Assembly: GCA_028767165.1 (NCBI GenBank)
Contig: JARACJ010000007.1
Coordinates: forward strand, 186,001 to 250,000
DNA length: 64,000 bases
Reading direction: 5' to 3'
From: Proteobacteria bacterium DTSAM18
Lineage (GTDB): Bacteria > Myxococcota_A > UBA796 > GCA-2862545
Shown here: positions 1 through 9,247 of the stretch, piece by piece
How positions within the stretch are numbered: the first letter of the stretch is position 1
Layout of the letters: each line of letters starts with the position of its first letter
Translations under genes and position numbers: made by a program
The notes under the pieces: model-generated
What the model was told of the DNA's origin: nothing
Seen by the model: only the letters and a program-made list of their open reading frames with translations
The model's database searches: none

Positions 1-1284
1 ACGGGTAGAGCGCTCACTGGAACCCAACACGCAAAGATGCGGGTGTTTGCCGTCGGAGATGACGATCAGAGCATCTTCCAATACAGCAACGCCGGCCCAC
101 GTTTCTTGCGAGCCTTCGAAGCACACTTCCATGCGCGAACATCAACGCTGCGGATGAACTACCGCAATCCGTGCAATGTGCTCGCCCTGGCGCAGAGTGT
201 TGTCGCCCCCCTGGAAGATCGAATGAAGGCGGCTGTCACACTCGTGCCGGATCGTGACGAGGGTACGCTCCGCCGTGTGAGGTCGGCAACTGCCGTCGAT
301 GCGGCGTTCGCGTCATTGCAATCCCTCCTTGCCGTAGGCACCACTCCAGAGGATATCGCCGTGCTCTGCCGAGAGCATGCAGAGATCGGAGCGATCCGTG
401 GCCTGTGTGAAGAGGCGGGCGTCGCACACCGCTACGCCCTTCCGTCCGGCCAGGGTATTTCGATGTTCCGCCTTTTGGCTGTCCAGACCCTCTGGCGCCG
501 ACTGGAACGGTGTACCGAGGAGAGTCTTCTGCGAGGTCAGATCTGGACGTGGATCGACCAACTCCCGGATGATCTGTGGCGCAACCTCTTGAAGGAGTGG
601 AGAGAGCTGCTTCCCGAACGGGTAACCCCGAAGACGGCGCAGTACAGGCTTCAAGAGTGGTGTGAGTTCGGTAGGCGCTCCCACATGATCGGCACGGGCG
701 TGACGTTGAGTACAGTGCACGCTGCGAAGGGGCGCCAATTTGCTCATACCATCGTCGTCGACAACCCACGCTATGACAGCGAGGTGGGGGCTCGGAATGT
801 TCTGTATGTGGCGATGACGCGCGCGTCCGAGAGCCTCGTCCTGGCTGTGGGATGCCAGTTATCCAAGCTGTTCCGTTCGCTGGCGCATCCCACGATCAAG
901 GAGGAGATCGTTTCGCTTGATGCTGGGACGGGGCGTGTTCGATACGAGACGCTCGGGCTCAGCGAAGACTTGTATGTGGACTACCTGGGTCTCAAGGCGA
1001 GCGAGCGCGCGCGAGAAGTCGCCCACAAGGCTGCTGTCGGCGACATGTTCACGATCCGAGGCGGTTTTGTGGAGTCCATCGACGGCGTCAAGATCGCCCG
1101 ATTGTCCCGAAAAGCCCGTGCCGGATGGCCGGACGGAACAAAGCTTCGGCTCCTTGCGCGCACTGTTCGTCGGTTCGACGGCGACAACGCGTACCACAAG
1201 GGAGCCAAGAGATCACGATGGCTCTATCCCATCTTTGAAGCCAAGCGCATCGAACACGTCGAGCGCGATGTCGCTGCACCATAG
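1..1284 (+). CDS. UvrD/Rep-type helicase, C-terminal part (5' cut by window edge)
   Basis: The frame is open from the first base, so the ATG at 37 is most likely an internal Met and the N-terminal ATPase half lies outside the window. Visible superfamily 1 motifs are VGDDDQSIFQY (motif III region, near base 50), STVHAAKG (motif V, near 710-732) and NVLYVAMTRA (motif VI, near 796-825). These define the C-terminal lobe of a UvrD/Rep/PcrA-like 3'-5' DNA helicase acting in repair or plasmid/phage conflict. After motif VI follow about 140 residues that I do not recognise. Codon third positions look less GC-biased than in downstream genes, which may mean recent acquisition. The 267 bases after the stop show nothing I can assign. 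Confidence 0.85.
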   Translation, partial: TGRALTGTQHAKMRVFAVGDDDQSIFQYSNAGPRFLRAFEAHFHARTSTLRMNYRNPCNVLALAQSVVAPLEDRMKAAVTLVPDRDEGTLRRVRSATAVDAAFASLQSLLAVGTTPEDIAVLCREHAEIGAIRGLCEEAGVAHRYALPSGQGISMFRLLAVQTLWRRLERCTEESLLRGQIWTWIDQLPDDLWRNLLKEWRELLPERVTPKTAQYRLQEWCEFGRRSHMIGTGVTLSTVHAAKGRQFAHTIVVDNPRYDSEVGARNVLYVAMTRASESLVLAVGCQLSKLFRSLAHPTIKEEIVSLDAGTGRVRYETLGLSEDLYVDYLGLKASERAREVAHKAAVGDMFTIRGGFVESIDGVKIARLSRKARAGWPDGTKLRLLARTVRRFDGDNAYHKGAKRSRWLYPIFEAKRIEHVERDVAAP

Positions 1285-1551
1285 GCAGCAGGGGCGATGT
1301 TGGAGTGGTGAAGGAGGCCACGCGGTGTGGGGCGTCCAAGGAGATGAAATTGAAAGACGGTTGCTTGTGTCGCCTGTGAATGGCCTTGATGTGGATAAGC
1401 AGTTCCGCGTCACTTTCACTGCGCTTTCCTTTGCCGGCTTCTATCCGTCGGAAGGACCCGAGAGTAGCCCTGCACGCCCCTTCTTACTGGAAGGCAATGG
1501 AACCCGGTGCAACCCCCTGCTGGCGGGCAACATCACGCGCCACCACGACCA

Positions 1552-3231
1552 TCACGCCGTCGACGGCAGCTCTCCCGCCCTTGATTCTGCATCACCCAAC
1601 AAGGCCTCACCCTTCGCCCACTCGGCCTCTTCCACCAGGAACTGCAGCGGGTCGAGCTCGGGACGCACCTTGTCGTAGATGCCTGGCATGACGCCCTCGG
1701 CGCCGTACCGGGTGCGCATGGCCCGCCACAGGGTGTGGTCGAACATCGCCTCGAACTCCTCGCGTGTGCTGAACACATCCACGTACGTGTGCAGAAAGCC
1801 ACCGAGCTCGCGCACGCGGGCCTCGAGCTGTCGTACCCGGGTCACCGTGGGGTACTGCAGGTCGCCTTCACGAATCGCCTTGGGCTCTCCATAGATCCCC
1901 ATGTTGAGCATGCGTGCCGTTCGTACCTTGCCGTCCCAGGGCACGCCGTGCTGACCGGGCACCCGCACCATGCCACCCTGGTCTCTCACGAGACACGGGT
2001 AGATGAGCAGCGGATAGATGTCGAAGGTGTCGTGGACCTGGTCGAGCACGGAGGCGAAGTGCTCCACGGGGACGGCGAAGTCCTGGTACACCTGCCGCCT
2101 CATCCCGCGCTCGCGCTCCTCGTCGGGCCGGGAGGACTTCAGCAGGGGCATGTGGGGCGGCATGGTCCAGCCGAAGAGCCGACGGAACCAGGGCGCGTTG
2201 GCCGTGGGAAGGATCTGACCCATGGTCATGCACATGCTGCGTTCGTGGCGGAGCAGGTAGCTCGCGATCGGCACGAGTTCTTCGTGTTCGCCGCCCGGAC
2301 CCAGGTCGAGCATGCTCTCGACGTGCTTGAAGAAGAAGGGCTGGCTCCAGTGGGCCACGTCGACCACGGGCAGGTCGGGTGCCGTCGACGGGTCGCAGGG
2401 CTCGCCTTCGATGAGCACGGCGCGGTCGTGCGCGAAGATCTGGCCTTCCAGGTACCAAGGCGGCTCGGAGCAGGTGAGCCGCTCCGTGTGGGCCGCCAGG
2501 TAGGCTTCGCGGTCATGAAAGGACCGGTAGCGCAGGCGCACGTGGGTGGGTGTCCGCACGACCCGCAGCTCGAGCCCGACCAGCAGCCCGAGGGTTCCGT
2601 GACTCCAGGGAAGCGCCCGGAACAGGTCGGCGTGCTCGCCATCCCGCGTGACCCTGATTCGCTCTCCGTTGGCCGTGACGAGCTCCCACGCCTCGACGAT
2701 GTCATGTTGCAGCCCGCTCACGTGGCTGTGGGTGGTCATGCCGATGGCCAGGCAGAGGCCGCCCAGCGTGGCGCCGCGCATCTCGATGGCCGTCTCGAGG
2801 TGGAACCCGGTTCCGTCCAGGTAGTCGATGAGCTCGCCCGTGGTGACCATCGGCTCGACCCGGACCACCCCTCTCTCCTCGTCGAGGCCCAGGATGGCGC
2901 GCATGTCGCCTACGTGGATGCGTGTGTCACCCGACTTGTCCGCAATCCGCGTGTTGAGGGAGACGGCGCCGCGTCGGTCGGTGCGCAGCAGCCCGTTGGC
3001 CTTGCCGTCTGCTTGAGCCGCTCGATAGCGCCGTACTTCGTCCTGGATGCGCGCGACGCGCGCGTCGTGACCATCGGGAGCAGGAGCGGTGCGGTGGCGC
3101 ACCCACTGGTCGCGAAGCGACAGGAGTCTTCCGATGGGGAGCACGGCTGTCAGGAGCACGAGCTCACGGTGCTCATCGACCCACCGCTCGATGGCGTTCT
3201 TGGAACGTTCGGCCACTTGTCCTCCATGCAT
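1552..3231 (-). CDS. FAD-binding oxidoreductase, DHCR24/DWF1-like (sterol delta-24 reductase family)
   Basis: This 559-residue protein resembles delta(24)-sterol reductase across its length: an N-terminal hydrophobic stretch, then an FAD_binding_4 domain with RVEPMVTTGELIDYL, ATLGGLCLAIGMTTHSH and PWSHGTLGLL, all typical of DHCR24/DWF1 proteins (human enzyme about 516 residues). The family reduces the C24 double bond of sterol side chains with FAD and a nicotinamide cofactor. Bacterial homologues are mostly uncharacterised, so the substrate may be another isoprenoid or lipid. The ATG at 3231 starts MHGGQVAERSKN; a later start nearer LLSLRDQW is possible. No other sterol gene is seen in the window, and upstream lies decayed DNA. 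Confidence 0.8.
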   Translation of the reverse strand: MHGGQVAERSKNAIERWVDEHRELVLLTAVLPIGRLLSLRDQWVRHRTAPAPDGHDARVARIQDEVRRYRAAQADGKANGLLRTDRRGAVSLNTRIADKSGDTRIHVGDMRAILGLDEERGVVRVEPMVTTGELIDYLDGTGFHLETAIEMRGATLGGLCLAIGMTTHSHVSGLQHDIVEAWELVTANGERIRVTRDGEHADLFRALPWSHGTLGLLVGLELRVVRTPTHVRLRYRSFHDREAYLAAHTERLTCSEPPWYLEGQIFAHDRAVLIEGEPCDPSTAPDLPVVDVAHWSQPFFFKHVESMLDLGPGGEHEELVPIASYLLRHERSMCMTMGQILPTANAPWFRRLFGWTMPPHMPLLKSSRPDEERERGMRRQVYQDFAVPVEHFASVLDQVHDTFDIYPLLIYPCLVRDQGGMVRVPGQHGVPWDGKVRTARMLNMGIYGEPKAIREGDLQYPTVTRVRQLEARVRELGGFLHTYVDVFSTREEFEAMFDHTLWRAMRTRYGAEGVMPGIYDKVRPELDPLQFLVEEAEWAKGEALLGDAESRAGELPSTA

Positions 3232-3293
3232 CCATGGGGACGATACCGGAAGACGACAACGAACGCCTTGGTGAGCTCGTCAGCAGCACCGCT

Positions 3294-3607
3294 TCAAAGG
3301 TCGATGTCCAGACCGTCCTGGGCGACGTACCCGCGCTCACGCAGATGGGGGTGCACCAGGGTTTCCTTGGACAGCTGACACGTCCTCAACCCTCCTTCCA
3401 CCTCGCTTCCCACAGCCCCGTGAGGAATCGCTCCTACCGTAGTTTCTGCCGCCAGGGCGATTCGCGGGTCTCCCTGCGCTCAACCAGTCGAGCCAGCAGC
3501 TTGAGCTTCAGGTTGGGTCCCATTCTCTCGGCCCAACGCTCCTTGCCGGACTTCGACAGCGACGCCACGGGCCGGCCCTCTGCGTCGACCAGCAGGGTCC
3601 AGCTTCC
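3294..3607 (-). pseudogene. decayed gene fragment, minus strand, frameshifted, 5' truncated
   Basis: Two GC3-rich open stretches on the minus strand lie in different frames. The upstream one (3607 down to 3434) reads WTLLVDAEGRPVASLSKSGK... and the downstream one (3479 down to the TGA at 3294-3296) reads ...ETTVGAIPHGAVGSEVEGG... and ends ERGYVAQDGLDIDL. Codon composition is gene-like in both, so I read them as one 3' gene end carrying a frameshift between 3434 and 3479. I do not recognise the family. Its 5' side stops abruptly at about 3608, where a different fragment begins on the other strand. Confidence 0.45.
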
Positions 3608-3610
3608 CTG

Positions 3611-3916
3611 TGCCTGAGCTGGGAAGGCCTCGGTGAGGACGCCGCGCGCGTCACGCTCACCGACGGCGGAAGGAGCGTGTCCAGGCGAATGACCTTCGAC
3701 GACGTGGGCCGCCTGACGAATTTCACGGCGAAGCGCTACCGGACGTCGGAAGGCGGCTTTTCCATCGATGCATGGTCCACCCCCATCCTGGCCTACGGAG
3801 AAAGTGCCGGCCTGAGGCTGCCGACGCGAGGGCAGGCGGTGTGGAATGTGCCGTCCGGTGATCTCGTGCATGCCGACCTGCAGATCGGCGAGGTCGAGTA
3901 CAACAGCGCCAGGTGA
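3611..3916 (+). pseudogene. 3' fragment of a DUF6544/DUF6920-family gene
   Basis: From about 3611 the frame reads LSWEGLGEDAARVTLTDGG and then ...LRLPTRGQAVWNVPSGDL..., ending in EVEYNSAR and a stop. This matches my memory of the conserved C-terminal region of DUF6544/DUF6920 proteins (W-E-x-L-D..ARxTLTDGG, then GVRVPTxGEVxWxLPxG and a terminal EYN). The N-terminal two-thirds are missing: no matching coding sequence exists upstream, where an unrelated minus-strand fragment begins. A short ATG at 3692 (MTFDDVGRL) could start a small ORF but has no convincing ribosome site. Function of the family is unknown. Confidence 0.55.
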
Positions 3917-4043
3917 CGAGCCGTCCGGTCTCCCCAAGACACACCCTGGCCACCCCATGGAACGATGACCGTCGAGAAGTTCTGTGCACGAAGTTGCCAT
4001 ATGGGTGGTTCGTCCGCTACACTCCGTGGCCATGGAGGTCCCC

Positions 4044-5639
4044 ATGAAACCTGGTACCGTTCTACTCGTCGGGCTCGTCACCGCCTGTACCCAGCAGGCC
4101 GACGACGAAACCCCTGTGTCCACCGACACGTCCGACGACAGTCCTTCCGACTCCGACACGGCCGTCACGAACGGCACGGACCCCGTGGACACCGCGGTCG
4201 AAGACACCGCGGCGCCAGTCCCGTCCGGCCCCACGGTCCGCTTCGCTGCCACCTCGGGACGCTGGTCGGTCCCCACGCAAGGCGACGCGGCCGGCTTCTG
4301 GACCCACGACAGCGACTCCGCCTACGCGGGTGCCTGGTCGACCATGGATCTCGACGGCGACGGGCTGGTCGATCTGGTGCACCACGGCGACGGTGAATCC
4401 TCGGATCAGAAGGTCTTTGGCTTCGATGACGAGCCCTACTGGAACGTGCACCACGGCAACGGCTCGGGCTTCGACGACGAACCGGTCACCTGGTCCGTCC
4501 CGGCCCTCGAGGACGCGCCGAATGGCGCCATCGCGGCGTCCACGCACCAGTTCACCAACGGGCGCTGGTCCACCATGGACATCGACGGCGACGGCGAGCT
4601 GGAGCTGGTCCACCACAGCACCCCGAGCACCCCGGTCACGTCGACCTTCTCCACCGAGGACGGCACCGCCTGGCGGGTCTACGATCAGGTGGAGGGGGGC
4701 TTCTCCTCGGAGGCCACCGACTGGTCCCTGCCCGACGACGACGTGACCGGGTACGGGTTCTACGGCCCGTCGGCAGCCGGCATCTACTACGGGTGGTGGA
4801 CGACCACCGACATGGACGGGGACGGACGCCCGGATCTGGTCGTCACCGCCGGCGCCGGCCTCGGCAACGATGAGGTCTGGGGCCTGGATGATGGCTCGCC
4901 CCACTGGCGGGTCCACCTGAACACCGGCGAAGGGTTCTCCGACACCGCCACGGAGTGGTCGGTGCCCGACCTCGACACCGAGCAGGACAAGGGCGTGTAC
5001 CTGTCCGAGGCCAGCGTGGCGGCCATCGGGTTCTGGTCCCTGCTCGACCTCACCGGTGACGGTCTGCCCGATCTGGTGCAGCGAGGACACACGGTCGATG
5101 GCGTGGGGGAGGTCTTCCAGAGCGGAGGTGTGGCCTCCTGGAAGGTGTACGCCAACACCGGAAGTGGCTTCCAGGACACGGCCACGTCTTTCACCGTTCC
5201 CGACATCGAAGGCGTTCCGCTGGTTCACCTCGAGCACCTGCAGGCGGACTTCGACAAGGGCAGCTGGTCCGTCCGTGACATGAATGGCGATGGGATCGTC
5301 GATCTGGCGGTCTTCGGCGAGTCCGTCGGGGCCTACCAGGTGGACGTCCTGGGCCTCGATGACGCCCCGCACTGGGACATCTACCCTGGCGGGGACGATG
5401 GCTTCTCCCTGACTCCGACGCCGTGGGCGGTGCCCGCGTTGGGCGGCAGCGGCGTGTGGCAGCCCACCGCCAGCAGCAGCCAGACCGGTTTCTGGCTCAC
5501 GCTCGACATGGACGGTGACGGTCACCTGGATCTCGTGCAGCAGCAGGACACGCCGGAGAGCCTTGGGGCCAATGCGGTCTTCGAGGATGACGACGGCCCT
5601 TACTGGAAGATCTGGCGGGGAGAGCCCGCGACGCCCTGA
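4044..5639 (+). CDS. FG-GAP/VCBS-repeat lipoprotein
   Basis: The ATG at 4044 is preceded by GGAGG at 4034-4038, so it is preferred over the upstream in-frame starts. The 531-residue product begins with a lipoprotein signal (MKPGTVLLVGLVTAC), followed by an Asp/Thr-rich linker (TDTSDDSPSDSDTAV). Then come six repeats, each carrying a calcium-binding-type DxDGDGxxDL loop: MDLDGDGLVDLV, MDIDGDGELELV, TDMDGDGRPDLV, LDLTGDGLPDLV, RDMNGDGIVDLA and LDMDGDGHLDLV. Such VCBS/FG-GAP units fold as a beta-propeller on the cell surface. Six to seven blades would close one propeller. The ligand is unknown. Gene stands alone, convergent with the permease gene that follows. Confidence 0.85.
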   Translation: MKPGTVLLVGLVTACTQQADDETPVSTDTSDDSPSDSDTAVTNGTDPVDTAVEDTAAPVPSGPTVRFAATSGRWSVPTQGDAAGFWTHDSDSAYAGAWSTMDLDGDGLVDLVHHGDGESSDQKVFGFDDEPYWNVHHGNGSGFDDEPVTWSVPALEDAPNGAIAASTHQFTNGRWSTMDIDGDGELELVHHSTPSTPVTSTFSTEDGTAWRVYDQVEGGFSSEATDWSLPDDDVTGYGFYGPSAAGIYYGWWTTTDMDGDGRPDLVVTAGAGLGNDEVWGLDDGSPHWRVHLNTGEGFSDTATEWSVPDLDTEQDKGVYLSEASVAAIGFWSLLDLTGDGLPDLVQRGHTVDGVGEVFQSGGVASWKVYANTGSGFQDTATSFTVPDIEGVPLVHLEHLQADFDKGSWSVRDMNGDGIVDLAVFGESVGAYQVDVLGLDDAPHWDIYPGGDDGFSLTPTPWAVPALGGSGVWQPTASSSQTGFWLTLDMDGDGHLDLVQQQDTPESLGANAVFEDDDGPYWKIWRGEPATP

Positions 5640-5673
5640 CGCCGCCGGAGGGCTCCGGGTGTCCTGCACCAGC

Positions 5674-6945
5674 TCACCCGCCCCGCTGCCCCAGGTGTCT
5701 CAACAACACAGGCCGCCCGAACGTCGACAACAACGTCAGCACCACCAGGAACCCGAGCGCCACCGGCTCCTTCTCGACCAGCCGGACGATCAGCGCGACC
5801 GTCGCCGCGGCGCCCGCCAGCGTGCCGAACCCGGTGACCCAGCGCGTCCCCGCCCGTTGCTGGAAGGCCAGCGCGCTGACCACGGCGAAGGTGAACAGGA
5901 ACGCCAGGCTGGCGGCCTCGACCAGGGTGTGGATGGTGCCGACGCAGGCGAGGACGGCTGCCGCGATCCCCAGCGAGATGACGGAGCGGTCGGGGATGCC
6001 GGCCTTGTTCTGGTGGGCGAGCACCTCGGGGAGCTCACCCGCGTCCGCCACGGTGTGGGCCAGGCGGGCGGTGGCGAACAGGGTCGAGTTGATGGCCGAG
6101 CCGGTGGAGAACGCCGCCGCGATGGTCACGGCGACGAGGCCCGTGGTGCCCAACGCCTTCTTTCCCGCGATGGCGAGGGCGACCTCCTTGTGGGCGACCA
6201 CCTGGTCCGCCCCCACGAGCATGACCGTCCCGAGCGCGACGAGGATGTACACGGCGATGACCACCACCACCGCCGACATGACGGCACGGGGCAGGGTGCG
6301 GTTGGGGCGGTCGATGTCGTCGTAGTCGTAGGTGAGCAGCTGGAAACCCTCGTAGGCCATGAAGACCGAGGCGGCGCCCACGAGGGTGGAGCCCAGCGTC
6401 CCGTCGGGCACCCCCTGGGACAGCATGGGCACGGACCAGTGGGATAGCCCAAGCGCCGCGAGTCCCACGAGCACCACGAGCTTGAACCAGACCAGGAAGA
6501 TCTCCACGCCGCCGGCCTCGCCGACGCCCTTGAGGTTCAGTCCGACGAAGAGCATCAGGATGGCCACGGCGGACGTGCGGGCGAACCAGGTGCCCAGGCC
6601 GACCACGTGGCCCAGGTACTCCCCGAAGGTGAACGCGTAGACGGCGTTGGTGAGGACGTACCCGACGATCAGGATCCACGACAGCGTGCCGGCGAAGCCC
6701 TCGGCGTGGATCTTCCGGAGGAAGGTGAAGGCGCCGCCACCCTCGCCATAGTGCTCGGCCAGCTTCACGTAGCTGTAGGCCGCGGCGAGGGCGATGAGTC
6801 CGGCCACGGCGAAGCTGGCCCACGCCCACGGTCCGGCGACGGCGACGACGACGCCCAGGGTGGAGAAGATGCCGCCGCCGATCATGCCGCCCACGGCCAT
6901 CGACCATGTGGCGTTGAATCCGAGCTTGTCGTTGGAGGGTGGCAT
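5674..6945 (-). CDS. APC-superfamily amino acid permease
   Basis: The product of 423 residues is an integral membrane protein with about 11-12 hydrophobic segments. Its first helix has the APC signature GGMIGGGIFSTLG. Other family features are YSYVKLAEHYGEGGGAF in helix 3 and the conserved KGVGEAG region. The start at 6945 (MPPSNDKLGFNATW) is chosen because homologues begin just before the first helix; the open frame extends further upstream but that part has no membrane or family character. It probably imports or exchanges an amino acid or related amine across the inner membrane. Substrate cannot be told from sequence. Confidence 0.85.
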   Translation of the reverse strand: MPPSNDKLGFNATWSMAVGGMIGGGIFSTLGVVVAVAGPWAWASFAVAGLIALAAAYSYVKLAEHYGEGGGAFTFLRKIHAEGFAGTLSWILIVGYVLTNAVYAFTFGEYLGHVVGLGTWFARTSAVAILMLFVGLNLKGVGEAGGVEIFLVWFKLVVLVGLAALGLSHWSVPMLSQGVPDGTLGSTLVGAASVFMAYEGFQLLTYDYDDIDRPNRTLPRAVMSAVVVVIAVYILVALGTVMLVGADQVVAHKEVALAIAGKKALGTTGLVAVTIAAAFSTGSAINSTLFATARLAHTVADAGELPEVLAHQNKAGIPDRSVISLGIAAAVLACVGTIHTLVEAASLAFLFTFAVVSALAFQQRAGTRWVTGFGTLAGAAATVALIVRLVEKEPVALGFLVVLTLLSTFGRPVLLRHLGQRGG

Positions 6946-7153
6946 GCCTGGTCCTGTGTGGACGTCGCGAACGAGGGAGCTTCCCGGTCGGTTCTCGACA
7001 CGTCCGGCGGTCTGGAGGGACGAGATCCGTATGCCTCCCGACCTGAGGGCGTCCTTGGAGCGTGCCGTCTGTCGACGGATGGTAGTCTCGGGTGGAACCG
7101 CCACATCCTCCGTCGCGACGCCGTTGGGTCCGGGAAGGCACGAGGAATCGACC

Positions 7154-7324
7154 ATGCTCGAGATCACCATCCGCAGGGTCCTCCCCTGCATGGAGCCCCG
7201 TCTCCGCGCCTGGCTGCAGGAAGGGAACCGGCACGCCCCCGAAGTCCGCGAGACCTTCGTGGCCGGGACGATCCGGGTCGAGAAGGCGCGTCTCGTGCCA
7301 ACTGGGGAGCGGTCATGCGTGTGA
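7154..7324 (+). CDS. small protein, DUF6176-like
   Basis: This 56-residue frame starts at ATG 7154 behind GAGGA and reads MLEITIRRVLPCMEPRLRAW, then EGNRHAPEVRETFVAG. The pattern (R/K-hydrophobic-P-G/C-x-E-x-R-x-R-x-W followed by E-x-N-R..) resembles the N-terminal half of DUF6176 proteins, which are usually near 100 residues. The expected second half is absent, so the gene may be truncated or a short variant. It overlaps the next gene by 10 bases, suggesting coupled translation. Confidence 0.4.
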   Translation: MLEITIRRVLPCMEPRLRAWLQEGNRHAPEVRETFVAGTIRVEKARLVPTGERSCV

Positions 7325-7989
7325 GGCCAGACGGGAGCTGGTCCGAACGCCTCGTTCGCGCCCTGAAGCGCCTGTGGACAAGGAATCCGTCGATGACGGC
7401 GCTACGTCAGCGGGTGGAGGCGCTCGAGCAGTCCGCCACCGAGCTGGATGACGCCGAGCTGCGTGCGCAGGCCCGGGACGTCCTGTGTGCGCTGTCCGAA
7501 GCCGGGCATGTCATCGAGCGCAAGGCGAGAGGCTACCCGAACGGCGCCATCAACGCCTCCGTGTGGCTCGACGGCGCCGCGCTGGGGCCCGCCGCCCTCC
7601 GGATGGCGGTGCTGCTCCGCTCGCGGGACCTCCTGGACCTCGAGGAGGCGGCACACGTCGTCCGGTGCACAGCGGTGCTGGCCGTGCACGGGCACCTGCA
7701 CCACATGGTGGGCCCGGCGATGCTGGCGCGTGGCGACTGCGCCGAGCGGCGGGGAGACCAGGACACGGCGACCGCCTGCTACGAGGCCATCGTCGGGGAC
7801 TTCTCCTGGCTGCTGGACGACGTCGAGCCCGTGGGCACGCCCCCTTCCGACGAGGAACGGGCGGCGTTGGAGAGCCTGCTCGTGGCGGTCGAGCGCAGGA
7901 TGGAGTTGCCTGATGCGGACGGTGCCGCGTTGGACCGGTTGCTGGACAGGTGTCGTGGGGTCCTGGAGCGAGGTGTGTCCAGGCCCTGA
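7315..7989 (+). CDS. hypothetical cytoplasmic protein
   Basis: The 224-residue product starts at ATG 7315, six bases after a GGGGAG ribosome site, inside the end of the preceding small gene. It is mostly helical, charged and without signal peptide or membrane segment. It contains [20 protein letters not shown] followed by a TPR-like helical pair ([18 protein letters not shown]). I do not recognise a family. The second half could be a degenerate helical repeat. GC-rich third positions and the tight overlap support it as a real gene. Confidence 0.6.
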   Translation: MRVRPDGSWSERLVRALKRLWTRNPSMTALRQRVEALEQSATELDDAELRAQARDVLCALSEAGHVIERKARGYPNGAINASVWLDGAALGPAALRMAVLLRSRDLLDLEEAAHVVRCTAVLAVHGHLHHMVGPAMLARGDCAERRGDQDTATACYEAIVGDFSWLLDDVEPVGTPPSDEERAALESLLVAVERRMELPDADGAALDRLLDRCRGVLERGVSRP

Positions 7990-8108
7990 AGCTGCCGCCC
8001 CCGAGTCACTTGTCCGGGCCATCGGCCCCTGGACATCGCCCATGGGACAGCCGACAATCGTTCGAGCTCGGGACCGAGCCCAGCGAGGGAGACAGGACGA
8101 CCACCCCC

Positions 8109-8459
8109 ATGACCGAACACCGCATCTACACCACCAGCTTCGCCAGCGTGTACCCGCACTACGTGAACAAGGCCGAGCGCAAGGGGCGCACCAGGGACGA
8201 GCTCGACACCATCATCCGCTGGCTCACCGGCTACTCCGAGTCCGAGCTGCAGCACCAGCTGGATGCCGGGGTCGACTTCCGCACCTTCTTCGCCGACGCC
8301 CCCGCCATGAACCCTAGCCGCGAGCTCATCAAGGGCGTCGTCTGCGGCGTCCGCGTCGAGAACGTCGAGCACCCGCTCATGCGCGAGATCCGCTACCTCG
8401 ACAAGCTCGTCGACGAGCTGGCGCGGGGGAAGAAGCTGGAGAAGATCCTCAGGTCGTGA
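8109..8459 (+). CDS. DUF2200 family protein
   Basis: The 116-residue product matches the DUF2200 pattern from end to end: [18 protein letters not shown], a middle [10 protein letters not shown], then [22 protein letters not shown] and the closing [16 protein letters not shown]. Length equals the family norm, and the ATG at 8109 gives the usual N-terminus [16 protein letters not shown]2200 proteins are small, soluble, widespread in bacteria and of unknown function. The gene stands alone between two unknown genes, and no regulatory site is evident. Confidence 0.9.
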   Translation: MTEHRIYTTSFASVYPHYVNKAERKGRTRDELDTIIRWLTGYSESELQHQLDAGVDFRTFFADAPAMNPSRELIKGVVCGVRVENVEHPLMREIRYLDKLVDELARGKKLEKILRS

Positions 8460-8735
8460 GGCTGCACCGGAGCGTGCTCCCCGCGGCGTGCACCTCGCTC
8501 GGCGGCAGACGTCCCCCTCCCAGCTGGTGACTACGGATGCCCGCCCAACACGCGTCTCCCGTGTTCGGGTACGCACTTTTCCTCGCCAGCTCGTACGCTC
8601 TCGTGTCCGCCTTCCGGGGCGATGGAGGCATGTTCGTGTCCCGCGCCCTTCGTCGTCGTGACCTGGTGCGCAGCGCGCGCGTATCCACACGCCCCCCGGT
8701 TGGCCTACCATGCCGCCACATCGAGGAGGTGTCCG

Positions 8736-9227
8736 ATGGCGGACGTCAAGAGTCTCATCAAGCTGTGGGAGGGGCGTGGTGCTGCGGACACCGCGAAGCA
8801 GGGCTCCGACGTGCTCCGCGAGCCCAACAGCGATCCGTTGGTCGATCCACTCGCCGGGAATGTGGCAAAGGGGAACCAGGCGACGGAGAAGCTGGCTTCG
8901 AGCGAGACCGACCTGCTCGATCTGGAGAAGCCGACGCGCGAGATGAACGCCGGCTTCATGGAGGACTACGACAACCGTGGGGCGCAGGTCGGTGGCGAGA
9001 AGGTCGCCTTCGACGACTTCGCGTTGCGTTCGATGGTCGGGCAACAGGCCGCCATGAAGGGGGCGGCGCTGCAGCGGAAGAACCTGGACCGCGCGAACCT
9101 GCTCGATCGGTCGGAGAAGGGTGTGGGCGTGGACGAGAAGGCACTGCTCGGCAGCGGAACCTTCTCGGAGCAGATGGCGCAGAAGAACGAGCTCCTCGCC
9201 ATGCTCGACCAGGAGAAGGGCGGGTAG
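8736..9227 (+). CDS. hypothetical soluble protein
   Basis: A strong ribosome site (GAGGAGGT at 8723-8730) fixes the ATG at 8736 (MADVKSLIKLWEGRG). The 163-residue product is hydrophilic and rich in Glu, Lys, Asp, Ala and Leu, with no Cys, signal peptide or membrane helix. It is probably an extended helical or partly disordered protein (EKLASSETDLLDLEK, QRKNLDRANLLDRSEKG). I recognise no family. The 275 bases upstream hold nothing else I can see. Confidence 0.65.
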   Translation: MADVKSLIKLWEGRGAADTAKQGSDVLREPNSDPLVDPLAGNVAKGNQATEKLASSETDLLDLEKPTREMNAGFMEDYDNRGAQVGGEKVAFDDFALRSMVGQQAAMKGAALQRKNLDRANLLDRSEKGVGVDEKALLGSGTFSEQMAQKNELLAMLDQEKGG

Positions 9228-9247
9228 CGTCACCACGGCTCGACGGA

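Noticed and set aside
1285-1551. Short frame after the helicase gene (VWGVQGDEIERRLLVSPV...)
   Set aside because: It looks slightly protein-like but has no start with a ribosome site and no recognisable family; too weak to call.
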